This document shows positions 15,243 through 24,000 of a DNA stretch of 33,745 bases, in pieces. The stretch lies in assembly GCA_017476005.1 (NCBI GenBank), contig JAFVEM010000040.1, positions 1 through 33,745 on the forward strand. Reading direction: 5' to 3'. Position 1 is the stretch's first letter. The number at the start of each line of letters is the position of its first letter. Position numbers and translations under genes: made by a program. The notes under the pieces are model-generated. The model had not been told where the DNA came from and ran no database searches. It worked only from the letters and a program-made list of their open reading frames with translations. Source of the stretch: Selenomonadaceae bacterium (lineage in GTDB: Bacteria > Bacillota > Negativicutes > Selenomonadales > Selenomonadaceae).

Positions 15243-16850
15243 ATGAGTCAACGCAGTATTCGCAAAAAAATATTTTTTCTTTTTATGGTAATGGGGCTTA
15301 CCCCTTTCCTTATCGCCGTTATTTACGGGGCTTTTAAGATGAACGAGGCGCTGGAAGAGGCGGCCATGAACGATAGCTGGCAACGTAATTTGATTGTGGA
15401 TGACCATTTAGACCAGCTCTGGGAGAAGAATTTTCTGACCCTCAAAGCCGTGGCCAATGCGCCCATTATCAAGGATTATGTGCAAAGTCCCACCCCGGAA
15501 AAAACGGCGCTGCTGAATCGACTGCTGACGGAGACTAACGCTACCTTTAACGACCACAATCTTTTGGTCATCACCCAAGCCAACGGGCAGCAACTTATCC
15601 GCACCGATAACGCCCCTTTGGTAAACGTTACCCAAAGGGAGCATTTTCAACAGGCCATGAAGGGACACACCTTTGTTTCCGACGTTATTCAAAGCATGTC
15701 CACCGGCGAACTGATCGTCGTGCTGGAGGCTCCCATTGTAAGCGATGCCGGACAACCCATCGGCATGATACAACGAAACTTTAATTTGTCCGTCATCCAA
15801 GAATTTTTGCAACGCCACGCCGACAGGGAAACCTCTGTCCTCATCCTTGACCGGGATGACAAAATCCTAGCCCATTCCGATCTGAACCTACTTTCCCAAG
15901 AGGATAGGGAGCTGGCCTCCGGCTACGAGGAAATAACCGCAGCGCTGGGAAAAGTCTATGGGGTACACCGCTTGGAAGTGAACGGGGAGGACACCATCGT
16001 CAGCTTCTCCCGGGACAGCGTAACCGGTTGGGGCATCATAACCCTCCATCCCTACCATTACATATGGGATAAAGCCAACGAGGATATTATGATACGCGCG
16101 GTGCTGGGACTGCTCATACTGATTTTTTTGGGGACTTGCTCCTATGTGCTGGCCGGTCGCGCCACCAAACCCATTCGCACCATCGCCAACATGGCCATGC
16201 GAATCGCCAACGGACAGGAAAGTATGGAGCAATTACAACATTATTCCGACGATGAAGTGGGACAGTTGGCACACGCCATCAGCGAATTGCAATCGGCCAG
16301 AGCCGTACTCCAGCAAGAGGCCGAGCGAGATCCTCTCACCAAGCTCGCCAATCGCAATGCCATCGAGGCCTATTTCCGGCGGAAACTTTTGGAATACGAT
16401 AAATCCCCCCATCCCGGGCAGGTAGCCATCTTCCTCATCGATCTGGATCATTTTCATAGCGTCAACGACGTGGGCGGACATCAACAAGGGGATCGCATCT
16501 TGAAGGAGTTTGCCAAGATACTGAAGCGGCTCACCGGCTCCGGGGACTGCGTGGGACGTTACGATGGCGATCAATTTGTGGTTATCTTGGACGAACACAC
16601 GGATATCGCTACCATCGAGCAAAAAGCCCAAATCATCTGCGAGGGCGCCAAGCAAATCACCGTAGCCGGCGAGGGAACCAACATGACGGCCAGTATCGGC
16701 ATCGCCATCGCCCCCCAGCACGGCAAGACCTACAGCCTACTCTTCCACGCCGCCGACCAAGCTCTCTACTACGTCAAAAATCACGGACGCAACGGCTACC
16801 ATATCGCCAGTGAGGACGACGAAAAGCCGCCTTCGATAGCTAAACAATAA
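15243..16850 (+). CDS. Membrane sensor with cache, HAMP and degenerate GGDEF domain
   Basis: This 535-residue protein has an N-terminal membrane segment (IFFLFMVMGLTPFLIAVIYG), an extracytoplasmic region of about 250 residues of double-cache type, a second membrane segment (AVLGLLILIFLGTCSYVLAG), a HAMP linker (RATKPIRTIANMAMRIANGQ) and a C-terminal GGDEF domain (ERDPLTKLANRNAIEAYF). FLIDLDHFHSVND carries the first metal Asp. The signature is RYDGDQF (D441-G-D-Q-F445) instead of GG[D/E]EF, and no RxxD inhibitory site is seen. Cyclic-di-GMP synthesis is therefore doubtful and a receptor role is possible. AAGGAGG precedes the ATG. The ligand is unknown. Confidence 0.9.
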   Translation: MSQRSIRKKIFFLFMVMGLTPFLIAVIYGAFKMNEALEEAAMNDSWQRNLIVDDHLDQLWEKNFLTLKAVANAPIIKDYVQSPTPEKTALLNRLLTETNATFNDHNLLVITQANGQQLIRTDNAPLVNVTQREHFQQAMKGHTFVSDVIQSMSTGELIVVLEAPIVSDAGQPIGMIQRNFNLSVIQEFLQRHADRETSVLILDRDDKILAHSDLNLLSQEDRELASGYEEITAALGKVYGVHRLEVNGEDTIVSFSRDSVTGWGIITLHPYHYIWDKANEDIMIRAVLGLLILIFLGTCSYVLAGRATKPIRTIANMAMRIANGQESMEQLQHYSDDEVGQLAHAISELQSARAVLQQEAERDPLTKLANRNAIEAYFRRKLLEYDKSPHPGQVAIFLIDLDHFHSVNDVGGHQQGDRILKEFAKILKRLTGSGDCVGRYDGDQFVVILDEHTDIATIEQKAQIICEGAKQITVAGEGTNMTASIGIAIAPQHGKTYSLLFHAADQALYYVKNHGRNGYHIASEDDEKPPSIAKQ

Positions 16851-16860
16851 AAAAATAATG

Positions 16861-16894
16861 AGCCGCCGGACTTTAGCCAAAAGTCCGGCGGCTT
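16861..16894. terminator. Bidirectional terminator between convergent genes
   Basis: AGCCGCCGGACTT and AAGTCCGGCGGCT form a perfect 13-bp stem with a 7-base loop. It is T-flanked on the plus side and preceded by an A-rich run, so it can serve both the GGDEF gene and the minus-strand DUF805 gene. Confidence 0.85.
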
Positions 16895-16897
16895 TGT

Positions 16898-17368
16898 TTA
16901 GGCTGTTTCCAATGGATCCGGCCCGTATTGGTTCGCCCCTGTTTCGCCCTTAGCAAAGAGCAGATACAGACAGGCGGCGGAAGACACCACAGAAAGCGCC
17001 GTGGCCAGTGGGTTTTCGGCCAGTGGCGAGAAATTTATCCCCACATGAATCACGCTGAGGACAAACAGCCCCAGAGCAAGTTCCTTCGCCCTAGCCAGCC
17101 CCAAGTCGTACATACGCCGCAGATCAAGGCAATACATTAAATAATTGCCGAAAATAAGGATGATGATATAGGCAATATCCATTTGGCGCGCAGTGCCGCC
17201 GTTCTCCTCGGAAAAGGCTATGGCGGCGAGGAGAAACTCCACAAAAACGATGAGGAGGACGAGGAGATTCCGCTTAAAATAACGCAACCGATTGATGCGT
17301 CCCTCTCGCTTCATGAGGAGTTCCCGAAAAGTATTCTTGTCCGGCACATAAGTTTTGGCTAAATTCAC
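16898..17368 (-). CDS. DUF805 inner-membrane protein
   Basis: This 156-residue protein has an N-terminal basic region, REGRINRLRYFKRNLLVLLI, then hydrophobic segments and the motif DLRRMYDLGLARAKELAL. That matches the DUF805 pattern RR-hHDhGxxG near the membrane. The C-terminus GPDPLETA also fits the family's GPDP ending. A GTG start at 17368 is chosen because GGAGGTG lies eight bases before it and an extended -10 promoter sits just upstream, between this start and the farther in-frame ATGs. Function is unknown; the family is a small integral membrane family. Confidence 0.8.
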   Translation of the reverse strand: MNLAKTYVPDKNTFRELLMKREGRINRLRYFKRNLLVLLIVFVEFLLAAIAFSEENGGTARQMDIAYIIILIFGNYLMYCLDLRRMYDLGLARAKELALGLFVLSVIHVGINFSPLAENPLATALSVVSSAACLYLLFAKGETGANQYGPDPLETA

Positions 17369-17396
17369 TTTTGACACCTCCATAAAATCATCAGCC

Positions 17397-17405
17397 ATTA
17401 TACCA
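17397..17405 (-). promoter_or_regulatory. Extended -10 promoter for the DUF805 gene
   Basis: The minus strand reads TGGTATAAT, an extended -10 box, about 28 bases before the GTG start at 17368. The -35 region is weak. Its position supports the shorter start of the gene. Confidence 0.6.
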
Positions 17406-17441
17406 CTTATACGCGCCAAAGGGAAATCTTTTACAAAAAAC

Positions 17442-17494
17442 TTGCCCTCTTGCACCGAAAAACATATAATTATGTGGCGAAAATCACATAATTA
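17442..17494 (+). promoter_or_regulatory. Promoter with overlapping operator for the AAA-ATPase/DUF1703 gene
   Basis: TTGCCC (17442-17447), 17 bases and TATAAT (17465-17470) form a sigma-70 promoter. A perfect 10-bp inverted repeat, TAATTATGTG (17467-17476) and CACATAATTA (17485-17494), overlaps the -10 and the start of transcription. This is a typical place for a repressor site. Confidence 0.6.
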
Positions 17495-17541
17495 CAGAGA
17501 ATAAGGTGATTAAATAGAAAAGGCAAAGGAGGTACGATCCC

Positions 17542-19236
17542 ATGCCAACGAAAAAGAAGACCATGCCCATTGGCGTGGATAATTTTAAGGACTTGATTGC
17601 CAAGAACTACTACTTTGTGGATAAAACCCGTTTCATTAAGGAACTTTTGGACGGCCACAGTGCCGTGACTCTCCTTACCCGTCCCCGGCGTTTCGGCAAA
17701 ACCCTAACTTTGTCTATGCTGCGGTACTTTTTTACTTTGGAGAAGGCGGAGGAAAACCGCGCCCTGTTTGCCGGACTGGACATTGAAAAGGCCGGGGAGG
17801 AGTATATGCAGGCGCAAGGTTCCCGGCCGGTGATATTTTTATCGCTGAAGGAAGTACAACAGGATAGCTTTGCCGCCGAGCTGGAAAAGATGGCACTGTT
17901 TTTATCCAAACTTTATCAAGAGTATCCATTCCTGCCGGATTCTCCCAGCATGAATGAAACAAACCGAAAGGCCTTTCACCAAATTGTAAATCATGCTGCC
18001 AATCAATCAACCATGGAAAATGCCCTTGCCGACCTATGCCATTACCTTTATCTGCACTACGGCCAAAAGCCCCTCTTGCTCCTCGACGAGTACGATGCTC
18101 CCATTATCGCCTCTTGGGAACACGGTTACTACCAAGACTGTATTTTATTTATGAAACGCTTCTTGGGCGCCGCCTTAAAGACCAATGACTATTTGGATTT
18201 TGCCGTTCTCACAGGCGTGTCTAGGGTGTCAAAAGAAAGCATCTTTAGCGACCTCAATAATCTCAATGTCTGCACGGTGCTGTCGGAGAAATACTGCGAC
18301 ATTTTAGGCTTCACGGAGCCGGAGGCGCAAAAACTCATGGAGGATAACGGCGTAGGGGATAATATGCCTGAATTAAAAAAGTGGTACGATGGGTATAAGT
18401 TCGGTTATAGTGAGATATATAATCCTTGGTCAGTGATCAAATATGTAGATAGCGGTTGCCGTTTCCAGCCTTATTGGCTTAATACCTCCGGCAATGTGAT
18501 TTTGCGTAAACTACTGGACATCGCCGACGAAAATCGTCGCGCTGAACTGACCGGCCTCATGCAGGATAAGTATGTAACGGCCTTTATTGACGAAGGCGTT
18601 ATTTACCCCGATATTGAGCAAAACGACAACGCCCTTTACATGATGCTCTTGACCACCGGCTATTTGAAGGCCATTGAAACTTTTTATGATGAATCCGGCG
18701 AGGAGTGGCCAACCTGCCACCTCCTCATTCCCAACAAGGAACTGCGCATCGTTTATCGCAAAGAAATTATCGGCTACCTCACCCCCAAGTCCGGCGGTCT
18801 AGCGGCTAGATTCATGCTCCGCGCCATGCTGGCCGGAGATGCCGCCACCTTCCAAAAATACCTGCAAGACATTTTGCGAGAAGTGGTCAGCTACCACGAC
18901 ACCGCTAAGCAACCGGAAAATTTCTATCATGGGTTTCTACTGGGACTGACGGTTTTAATGCTCCATGACTATCGAATAGAATCAAACCGCGAGTCCGGCT
19001 ACGGCCGTTTTGACCTAGCTTTCTTTCCAATAAATAAAAACTCCCCCGGAGTTATCTTGGAGTTAAAAGCCGCCAAGGGCATAACCACGGAGGAAGAACT
19101 AATGCCGCTGGCCGAAAAGGCTTTGGCGCAGATAAGCGACAAAGAGTACATTACGGAACTGAAGCAACAAGGCGTAGAAAATATTTGGTGGTATGGAGTG
19201 GCATTTGGTGGAAAAAGGGTGGCACTAGCTATGTAG
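17542..19236 (+). CDS. AAA-ATPase-like / DUF1703 (PD-(D/E)XK) protein
   Basis: This 564-residue protein has the two-part layout of a family common in gut anaerobes. The N-terminal AAA-ATPase-like domain has MPIGVDNFKDLIAKNYYFVDKT and the degenerate P-loop RPRRFGKT, then LLLLDEYDAPI as the Walker B-like segment. The C-terminal nuclease-like domain has GRFDLAFFP...GVILELKAAKG, fitting the D-ExK core of PD-(D/E)XK enzymes. AAAGGAGG precedes the ATG. It is a single gene with its own promoter and terminator. The family's biological role is not established; defence or mobile-element functions have been suggested. A divergent paralogue starts at 32406. Confidence 0.88.
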   Translation: MPTKKKTMPIGVDNFKDLIAKNYYFVDKTRFIKELLDGHSAVTLLTRPRRFGKTLTLSMLRYFFTLEKAEENRALFAGLDIEKAGEEYMQAQGSRPVIFLSLKEVQQDSFAAELEKMALFLSKLYQEYPFLPDSPSMNETNRKAFHQIVNHAANQSTMENALADLCHYLYLHYGQKPLLLLDEYDAPIIASWEHGYYQDCILFMKRFLGAALKTNDYLDFAVLTGVSRVSKESIFSDLNNLNVCTVLSEKYCDILGFTEPEAQKLMEDNGVGDNMPELKKWYDGYKFGYSEIYNPWSVIKYVDSGCRFQPYWLNTSGNVILRKLLDIADENRRAELTGLMQDKYVTAFIDEGVIYPDIEQNDNALYMMLLTTGYLKAIETFYDESGEEWPTCHLLIPNKELRIVYRKEIIGYLTPKSGGLAARFMLRAMLAGDAATFQKYLQDILREVVSYHDTAKQPENFYHGFLLGLTVLMLHDYRIESNRESGYGRFDLAFFPINKNSPGVILELKAAKGITTEEELMPLAEKALAQISDKEYITELKQQGVENIWWYGVAFGGKRVALAM

Positions 19237-19255
19237 TGGTTACATAATATAAATA

Positions 19256-19284
19256 GAAGCCCACTGGTGTGGGCTTCACCCTTT
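19256..19284 (+). terminator. Terminator after the AAA-ATPase/DUF1703 gene
   Basis: The perfect 9-bp stem GAAGCCCAC-TGGT-GTGGGCTTC is followed by ACCCTTTTA. Confidence 0.7.
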
Positions 19285-19310
19285 TACCATAAGTTCATTT
19301 CGCGTACTTC

Positions 19311-19363
19311 GTATAGCCAAAACAATTTGTTATATTGACTTCTAAAACAAAATGTTTTAGAAT
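19311..19363 (+). promoter_or_regulatory. 53-bp promoter/operator element, copy 2
   Basis: TTGACT (19335-19340), a 17-base spacer and TAGAAT (19358-19363) form a strong promoter pointing to the lipoprotein gene. The perfect dyad CTAAAACA-AAA-TGTTTTAG (19342-19360) fills the spacer, and a weaker dyad CCAAAACA-ATT-TGTTATAT (19317-19335) lies 25 bp upstream, overlapping the -35. It matches 2340-2392 (inverted) in 47 of 53 positions. This suggests shared control, perhaps by the XRE protein at 2427. Confidence 0.6.
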
Positions 19364-19420
19364 GGGCGAGGAAAGCGGCTACGGCCTCCACCAAAAAATT
19401 CTTCAAAAAAGTGTGTCATA

Positions 19421-19437
19421 TTTACCTCCGAGGTAAA
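19421..19437. promoter_or_regulatory. Perfect 17-bp palindrome before the lipoprotein gene
   Basis: TTTACCTC-C-GAGGTAAA is a perfect 8-bp inverted repeat in the 5' leader, about 90 bases before the ATG at 19525. It may be an operator or a small RNA hairpin. No other copy is seen. Confidence 0.4.
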
Positions 19438-19524
19438 CACATGGAGAATTTGGTGTGGTATAGTGGGGGTGAATGGGGAGTGTGAAAGCGTTTCAAGCAA
19501 TTTGAATGGATGGAGTGAATAAAA

Positions 19525-20226
19525 ATGGGTAAAGGTTGCGGCTGTGGGTGTCTGGGGTTAATTGTTCTCTTTGTACTGTTAGGCTTAATTGGAAGTTGCG
19601 CCAATGATGATAAGGGCAAGCAAGAGGCTACTGTCAAGACTGCTGTAGAGGAGCAGACCAATCAAGGGGATATAACTAAGGCTGGAAATGATGCATTTGC
19701 CGATGATAGTAAAAGCAGGGAGATCGCTAAAAAGAAAGAGAATGAAGTTACAGAAACATCGTCCGTAAATACGCAGAATGATAAACCATTTACCGTAAAT
19801 GGAACAACTTATGTGTTTATATCTGGAGGTAACAATGTTGACTTCTACTCGACTAAGATAGATGTTGATTGGTATGCTATAACATCATCCAAACATAAAG
19901 ACGAGCATGGCATTGTATTCAAAGACGAAGGTTATTCGGTAAAAGTTATATGCGTCAAAAAGGGAACATCACCAGCCGATAGAAAAAATATCCTCAAGCA
20001 CCCGATTGAACTACCTGAAGGATATGCCTTTGCGCGTTTCTGGTTGACAAATGATGAGTGGGAGTGTTCGTTATATAGACCTTTAGATCGGGAGATAATT
20101 CCTTGGCATAAAGTAAAAACTGATGAGAAAGTATTTAAGGAAGAGGGCGAAAATGGATTCCGTCAACAACCTGCAACCAGATATTTAGACTTTGGCAAAG
20201 TATTTAGACTCACTAAAGACCTGTAA
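19525..20226 (+). CDS. Putative lipoprotein of unknown function
   Basis: This 233-residue protein begins MGKGCGCGCLGLIVLFVLLG and has the lipobox LIGSC, so lipid attachment at about Cys-25 is likely. A low-complexity, charged linker follows (about residues 27-85). A C-terminal domain of about 150 residues is rich in aromatic and charged residues (FTVNGTTYVFIS, VDWYAI, YAFARFWLTNDEWECSLYRP). I do not recognise the domain. The N-terminal cysteine and glycine cluster before the hydrophobic segment is unusual. The gene is preceded by the 53-bp element and a palindrome, suggesting regulated expression. The ribosome site before the ATG is weak (GGAGTG). Confidence 0.7.
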   Translation: MGKGCGCGCLGLIVLFVLLGLIGSCANDDKGKQEATVKTAVEEQTNQGDITKAGNDAFADDSKSREIAKKKENEVTETSSVNTQNDKPFTVNGTTYVFISGGNNVDFYSTKIDVDWYAITSSKHKDEHGIVFKDEGYSVKVICVKKGTSPADRKNILKHPIELPEGYAFARFWLTNDEWECSLYRPLDREIIPWHKVKTDEKVFKEEGENGFRQQPATRYLDFGKVFRLTKDL

Positions 20227-20335
20227 TGTCGATAACGACATTATTGCTTCAAATCGAGGCGTTATTACCGCTATCATGGATCATCTCTTCAACTGAAGAA
20301 AACTTCAAGTCTAGCTATAGACAACCTCTAAACTT

Positions 20336-20377
20336 CAAAAAAGGCGGCAAGCATCATCGCTTGCCGCCGGTAATCAC
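20336..20377 (-). terminator. Terminator of the RelB/YoeB operon; copy 1 of a repeated terminator
   Basis: The stem GGCGGCAAGC and GCTTGCCGCC (20343-20368) is followed on the minus strand by T6. The 35 bases 20343-20377 recur at 24127-24161 with a single difference. Confidence 0.8.
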
Positions 20378-20380
20378 AAG

Positions 20381-20647
20381 TCAATCATCATAATGCCCTT
20401 TGCATTGAGCAATCTCCAAAGTATCACGATTCACCATTCTGTACACCAAACGGTTTGTTTCATCAATTCTGCGGCTGTACCAACCGGATAGATTGTTTCT
20501 TAGCGGCTCCGGTTTGCCGATACCGCTAGCCACGCCGTTCCTCTCAATATCTTTTATCAGAGTGTTAATTCGCCGAAGTGTTTTGCGATCTTCGTCTTGC
20601 CATGCAAGGTATTCGTTCCATGAGCGACTAGACCATATTTTACGCAT
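20381..20647 (-). CDS. yoeB: YoeB/Txe-type toxin, ribosome-dependent mRNA interferase
   Basis: This 88-residue protein matches the YoeB pattern throughout: IWSSRSWNEYLAWQDEDRKTLRRINTLIKDI, then GIGKPEPLRNNLSGWYSRRID, ETNRLVYRM and CKGHYDD. The catalytic Glu (in KPEPL), the Arg pair (SRRID) and the C-terminal His-Tyr are all present, so it looks active. YoeB cleaves mRNA at the ribosome. It is translated by an 8-base overlap with the antitoxin gene and ends just before a strong terminator. Confidence 0.92.
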   Translation of the reverse strand: MRKIWSSRSWNEYLAWQDEDRKTLRRINTLIKDIERNGVASGIGKPEPLRNNLSGWYSRRIDETNRLVYRMVNRDTLEIAQCKGHYDD

Positions 20648-20906
20648 TTACTAGCTCATGCTCCTCTCCATGACCGGCCTCAAGTTCCCTAATGGATGCC
20701 ATAAGATGCCGTTGATTGGTATCGCCCCAAAAAGGGTCTGACGATGGTGCGCGGATGGCAAAAGGTATGGAGCGAGTGTGAACAATGGCTTGTAGGAGCA
20801 TAGTATAAGCCGTAGAAAGCGTAAGCCCCATATCAGCGCATAGCATTTCTGCTTCGTGCTTCAAATCGGAATTAACCTCCATCATTACCGTTTCCGTTTT
20901 CAACAT
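20640..20906 (-). CDS. RelB/DinJ-type antitoxin
   Basis: This 88-residue protein begins MLKTETVMMEVNSDLKHEAEMLCADMGLTLSTAYTMLLQ. That is the ribbon-helix-helix pattern of RelB/DinJ antitoxins, followed by a toxin-wrapping C-terminus (IPFAIRAPSSDPFWGDTNQRHLMASIRELEAGHGEEHELVNA). The ATG at 20906 is chosen for its GAGGTGAT ribosome site; an upstream in-frame GTG lies inside that site. It should repress its own promoter (20986-21014) with the toxin. The last codons are almost identical to those of the UPF0175 antitoxin at 14694-14711. Confidence 0.9.
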   Translation of the reverse strand: MLKTETVMMEVNSDLKHEAEMLCADMGLTLSTAYTMLLQAIVHTRSIPFAIRAPSSDPFWGDTNQRHLMASIRELEAGHGEEHELVNA

Positions 20907-20914
20907 TATCACCT

Positions 20915-20931
20915 CTTATGCTACACATAAG
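20915..20931. promoter_or_regulatory. Small dyad at the antitoxin ribosome site
   Basis: CTTATG (20915-20920) and CATAAG (20926-20931) form a perfect 6-bp inverted repeat overlapping the ribosome site of the RelB-like gene. It may be part of the operator or an mRNA hairpin. Confidence 0.35.
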
Positions 20932-20985
20932 CCGTCACTGCGAGTTGTGAGGCGAATGATACTTTTCTAATAGCTTTACCATCCT

Positions 20986-21014
20986 ATCATAGCTTAAACA
21001 CGTCTTAATGTCAA
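20986..21014 (-). promoter_or_regulatory. Promoter of the RelB/YoeB operon
   Basis: On the minus strand TTGACA (21009-21014), 17 bases and TATGAT (20986-20991) form a near-consensus promoter about 80 bases before the antitoxin ATG. Confidence 0.75.
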
Positions 21015-21045
21015 TGATAAACAAGCACCTGAAGGGAGAATTTTT

Positions 21046-24000
21046 ATGCAATACCAAATCAAATCGTTTTCAGAGAGAGAGGAAAATGTGATGGCTGAAC
21101 TTAATTTGTATGGTTGCAAATTGACTGTCACCGACGAGATGATGGATGAGTATAAACATCTCACCTACATACTCAATTTGGCTTCAACTATGGGTACGGA
21201 CGTGGTGAAGGAGTACAATGCTTGCGGTTCCCTGCGGTCGGCGACCATGCGACTACTGGCTATCCGGGACAAGCACTATCCTAAGGTGGCCAAGTTCTTG
21301 CTGGACAGTATGCGTGAAAGCGACATTGTGGGCTATGATTACTCAGTGGAGGACTTTCTGGCGGATGCCTATCCCCATTGCCACAAGATTGTCGATGTAC
21401 ATAAAGAATTGTCGCAGGTCTATGAAAAGCTGACCAATGAAAAGCTAGAGGCCGAGGCTTATCGTGATTACCGCAAGGCTTCGCGCACTCGCATGGTGGG
21501 CGGTGGCTTCGGGGTCAGCGGCGCTTTGCAAGGCATGGCCTTGGCAGGGACTGTCAATATGGCGACCGGGGCAGTCCATTCACTGTTCAATCTGTTTGAC
21601 GGGGCTATCACGAACAGCAGTATTTCCAGCCAGATGGACGAGGTTTATAGGGCTGGGCAGGCTGACATTCGCGCGGCTGTCTGTAACGATGTAGTCAATA
21701 TGCTATTCGTGAGCTACGATATTATGTCCTACACGCCTTTTTACGGCGTCAATGATCGGAAAACCAACAACATCAAGAAGGCCATCGACGGAGGCGAAGT
21801 ACCCCAGAGCAAATTGCCCATGCAGGTGCTGAAGGTTTTGACAAGCCGTGTCTATGACGATAATATGTATTTCTGGGTCTATGATTTACTGGGCGACCCC
21901 AAGGGAGAGCTGGCGGCCTTTGCCCGGTTCTTCCATAAGGAGGATGTGGCGGACAGACTGTCCTATATGGATAACGGCAAGGCTTTGTTCGGTGACGAGT
22001 GGGGAAAAATCGAGGAAGACAACAAAATGTCGAGTTTTTTCCCTCTGTTAGTCGCCGCGCCGCAACTTTCCGTCAAAGAGGCCATCGCCGATGCCTATCA
22101 CCATTTGGTAAAGGACGATATGAAAAAATATCTGTTCTTGGTGGACGAGGTTGGATTTGATAAGGCGTTTGCCGATTTCAAGGCCAGTTTGCGAAAAAAA
22201 GGCACGATACTGAAAGAAAGCATAGCCTACTATCTGGTATTCAAGGCCAGCGAGGACGGCTATCTGGCCATGTCTGAAGATTGGCTGGTGACAAACAATA
22301 CCGAGCATTTTGTAACTATTTGGAAAGACAACCCCATCATCACTTACGAAGATACCGGCTTTTTTTCCGAAGACTATTATATTCGTATAAATGCTGAAAA
22401 GACCATTGCCTGTACCTGCACCCATGATGCCGGCTACACTTTCCTAGAGATTGCCCGGCTGGTTGAAGCCAAGTATAAATACAAACTAGGCATAAAGCCG
22501 CCGACGGAGCCGGATGCCGCAAGCCTACTTAACGAGAAGAATCTCAATGCCCCACCCGCTACGGCCAAATTCACCCGGGAAATAGTGACCAAGCTGATAT
22601 ATGAGCTTTACGACAAAGGCCATTTTGCTTTCAGGTCGCGCGTTTATTATGTTACCGATGATAAAGCAGATAAGAAATTCGCCAACGCTACCAGCAGCTT
22701 CGCGAAGCTGGCCGCGGGAGAATTGCCTATCGTCCTGTATGACTCCACGGTGTTTGGCAGTAGCAAGGATGGTCTTTTGATGTCCACCCGTGGCATCCAT
22801 CAGCGCACCATGTACGAGGATCCACAATTCTTTCCCTACGAGAGAGTATTGTCCATTACGGCTTTATCGGAAAAGGGCAAGGTGGGGGACAACATTTATA
22901 TCAATGGCAAGAAAATAAATGCCGTGGGGATTGACGATACGGAAAAATTCGTCGCCATGATGAAGTTCGTGATGAATTATCTGGCCGAGGCCGCCAAATT
23001 CTTGCCGCCGGAACAAAAGGAGCTACCGCCAGCGCTCGCGCCTGCCAATGTACAAAGTGAGCCTCCCAAACCTGCCAAGCAGGAGAACGAGAATAAGCGT
23101 AACGAATCAGTGTACTTTGTCAATTATGGCAAGATAAGTCAAGGGGCGGCGGAGCTGTTGAAGGTTCTCAATGATGACAAGAGATTTCGCTTTTCCTCAC
23201 ACGTCTATTATTACCGCGATGACAGCAGAATAAAAAAGATGTTTGCCCAAGCCATTGATAAATATGCTAAGCTGTCAGAAGAGGAAAGCCCACTTGTTTT
23301 ATATACCCCTACTTCGGGAAACGATGGCAGTAAAGGATTTTTGCTGTCCACCCATGGCATATATGAATATCACGAACCGACTTCAAGTTTTGTTTATTAC
23401 AATGCTATCAAATATTTGGGCATAGTTGATGTGAACGGCAATCGGGAGATATTTGTAAATGACACCCAGCTTGCATCTATGTATGTCGATAAAGATAAAC
23501 TGCTGGATATGATGAAGTTTGTCATTGATTACTTGGCTAAGGCATCAAACAATCCCGTAGAAAGCCAAACAGTAACCGGCGAGAAAGACAATTCGGCAGA
23601 AAATAAAGTTGTAGTCAGCGGAAAAGATTTTGACTACCGCGCCATAGATAAAGACACTATTGCCTCCCTGCGCACTGTATTGCAAAAATGCGGCAAATTT
23701 GATTTTAGCGGTAGCACCTTTGCCTCCGGCCTTTATATAGACACAGAACAAGGCAAGGGAAAGAAAAAACTGGCCGGAGCGATGAAGAGCTACGCCAAGC
23801 TGCTTCCGGATGAATTGCCGATAATAGTCTATGACGACACCTTTTTTGGCAGCGCTGACAATGGTTTCCTGTTGACTTCGCGTGGCATTCACTGGAAGAA
23901 CTTTCTGGCTGATGCCGTCTTTCTTACCTATGGAAAGATCACCGGTGCAGAGTCCAAGGTGCCGGAGGGCAAAAAAAAGTCGGAGCTATTCGTCAATGGC

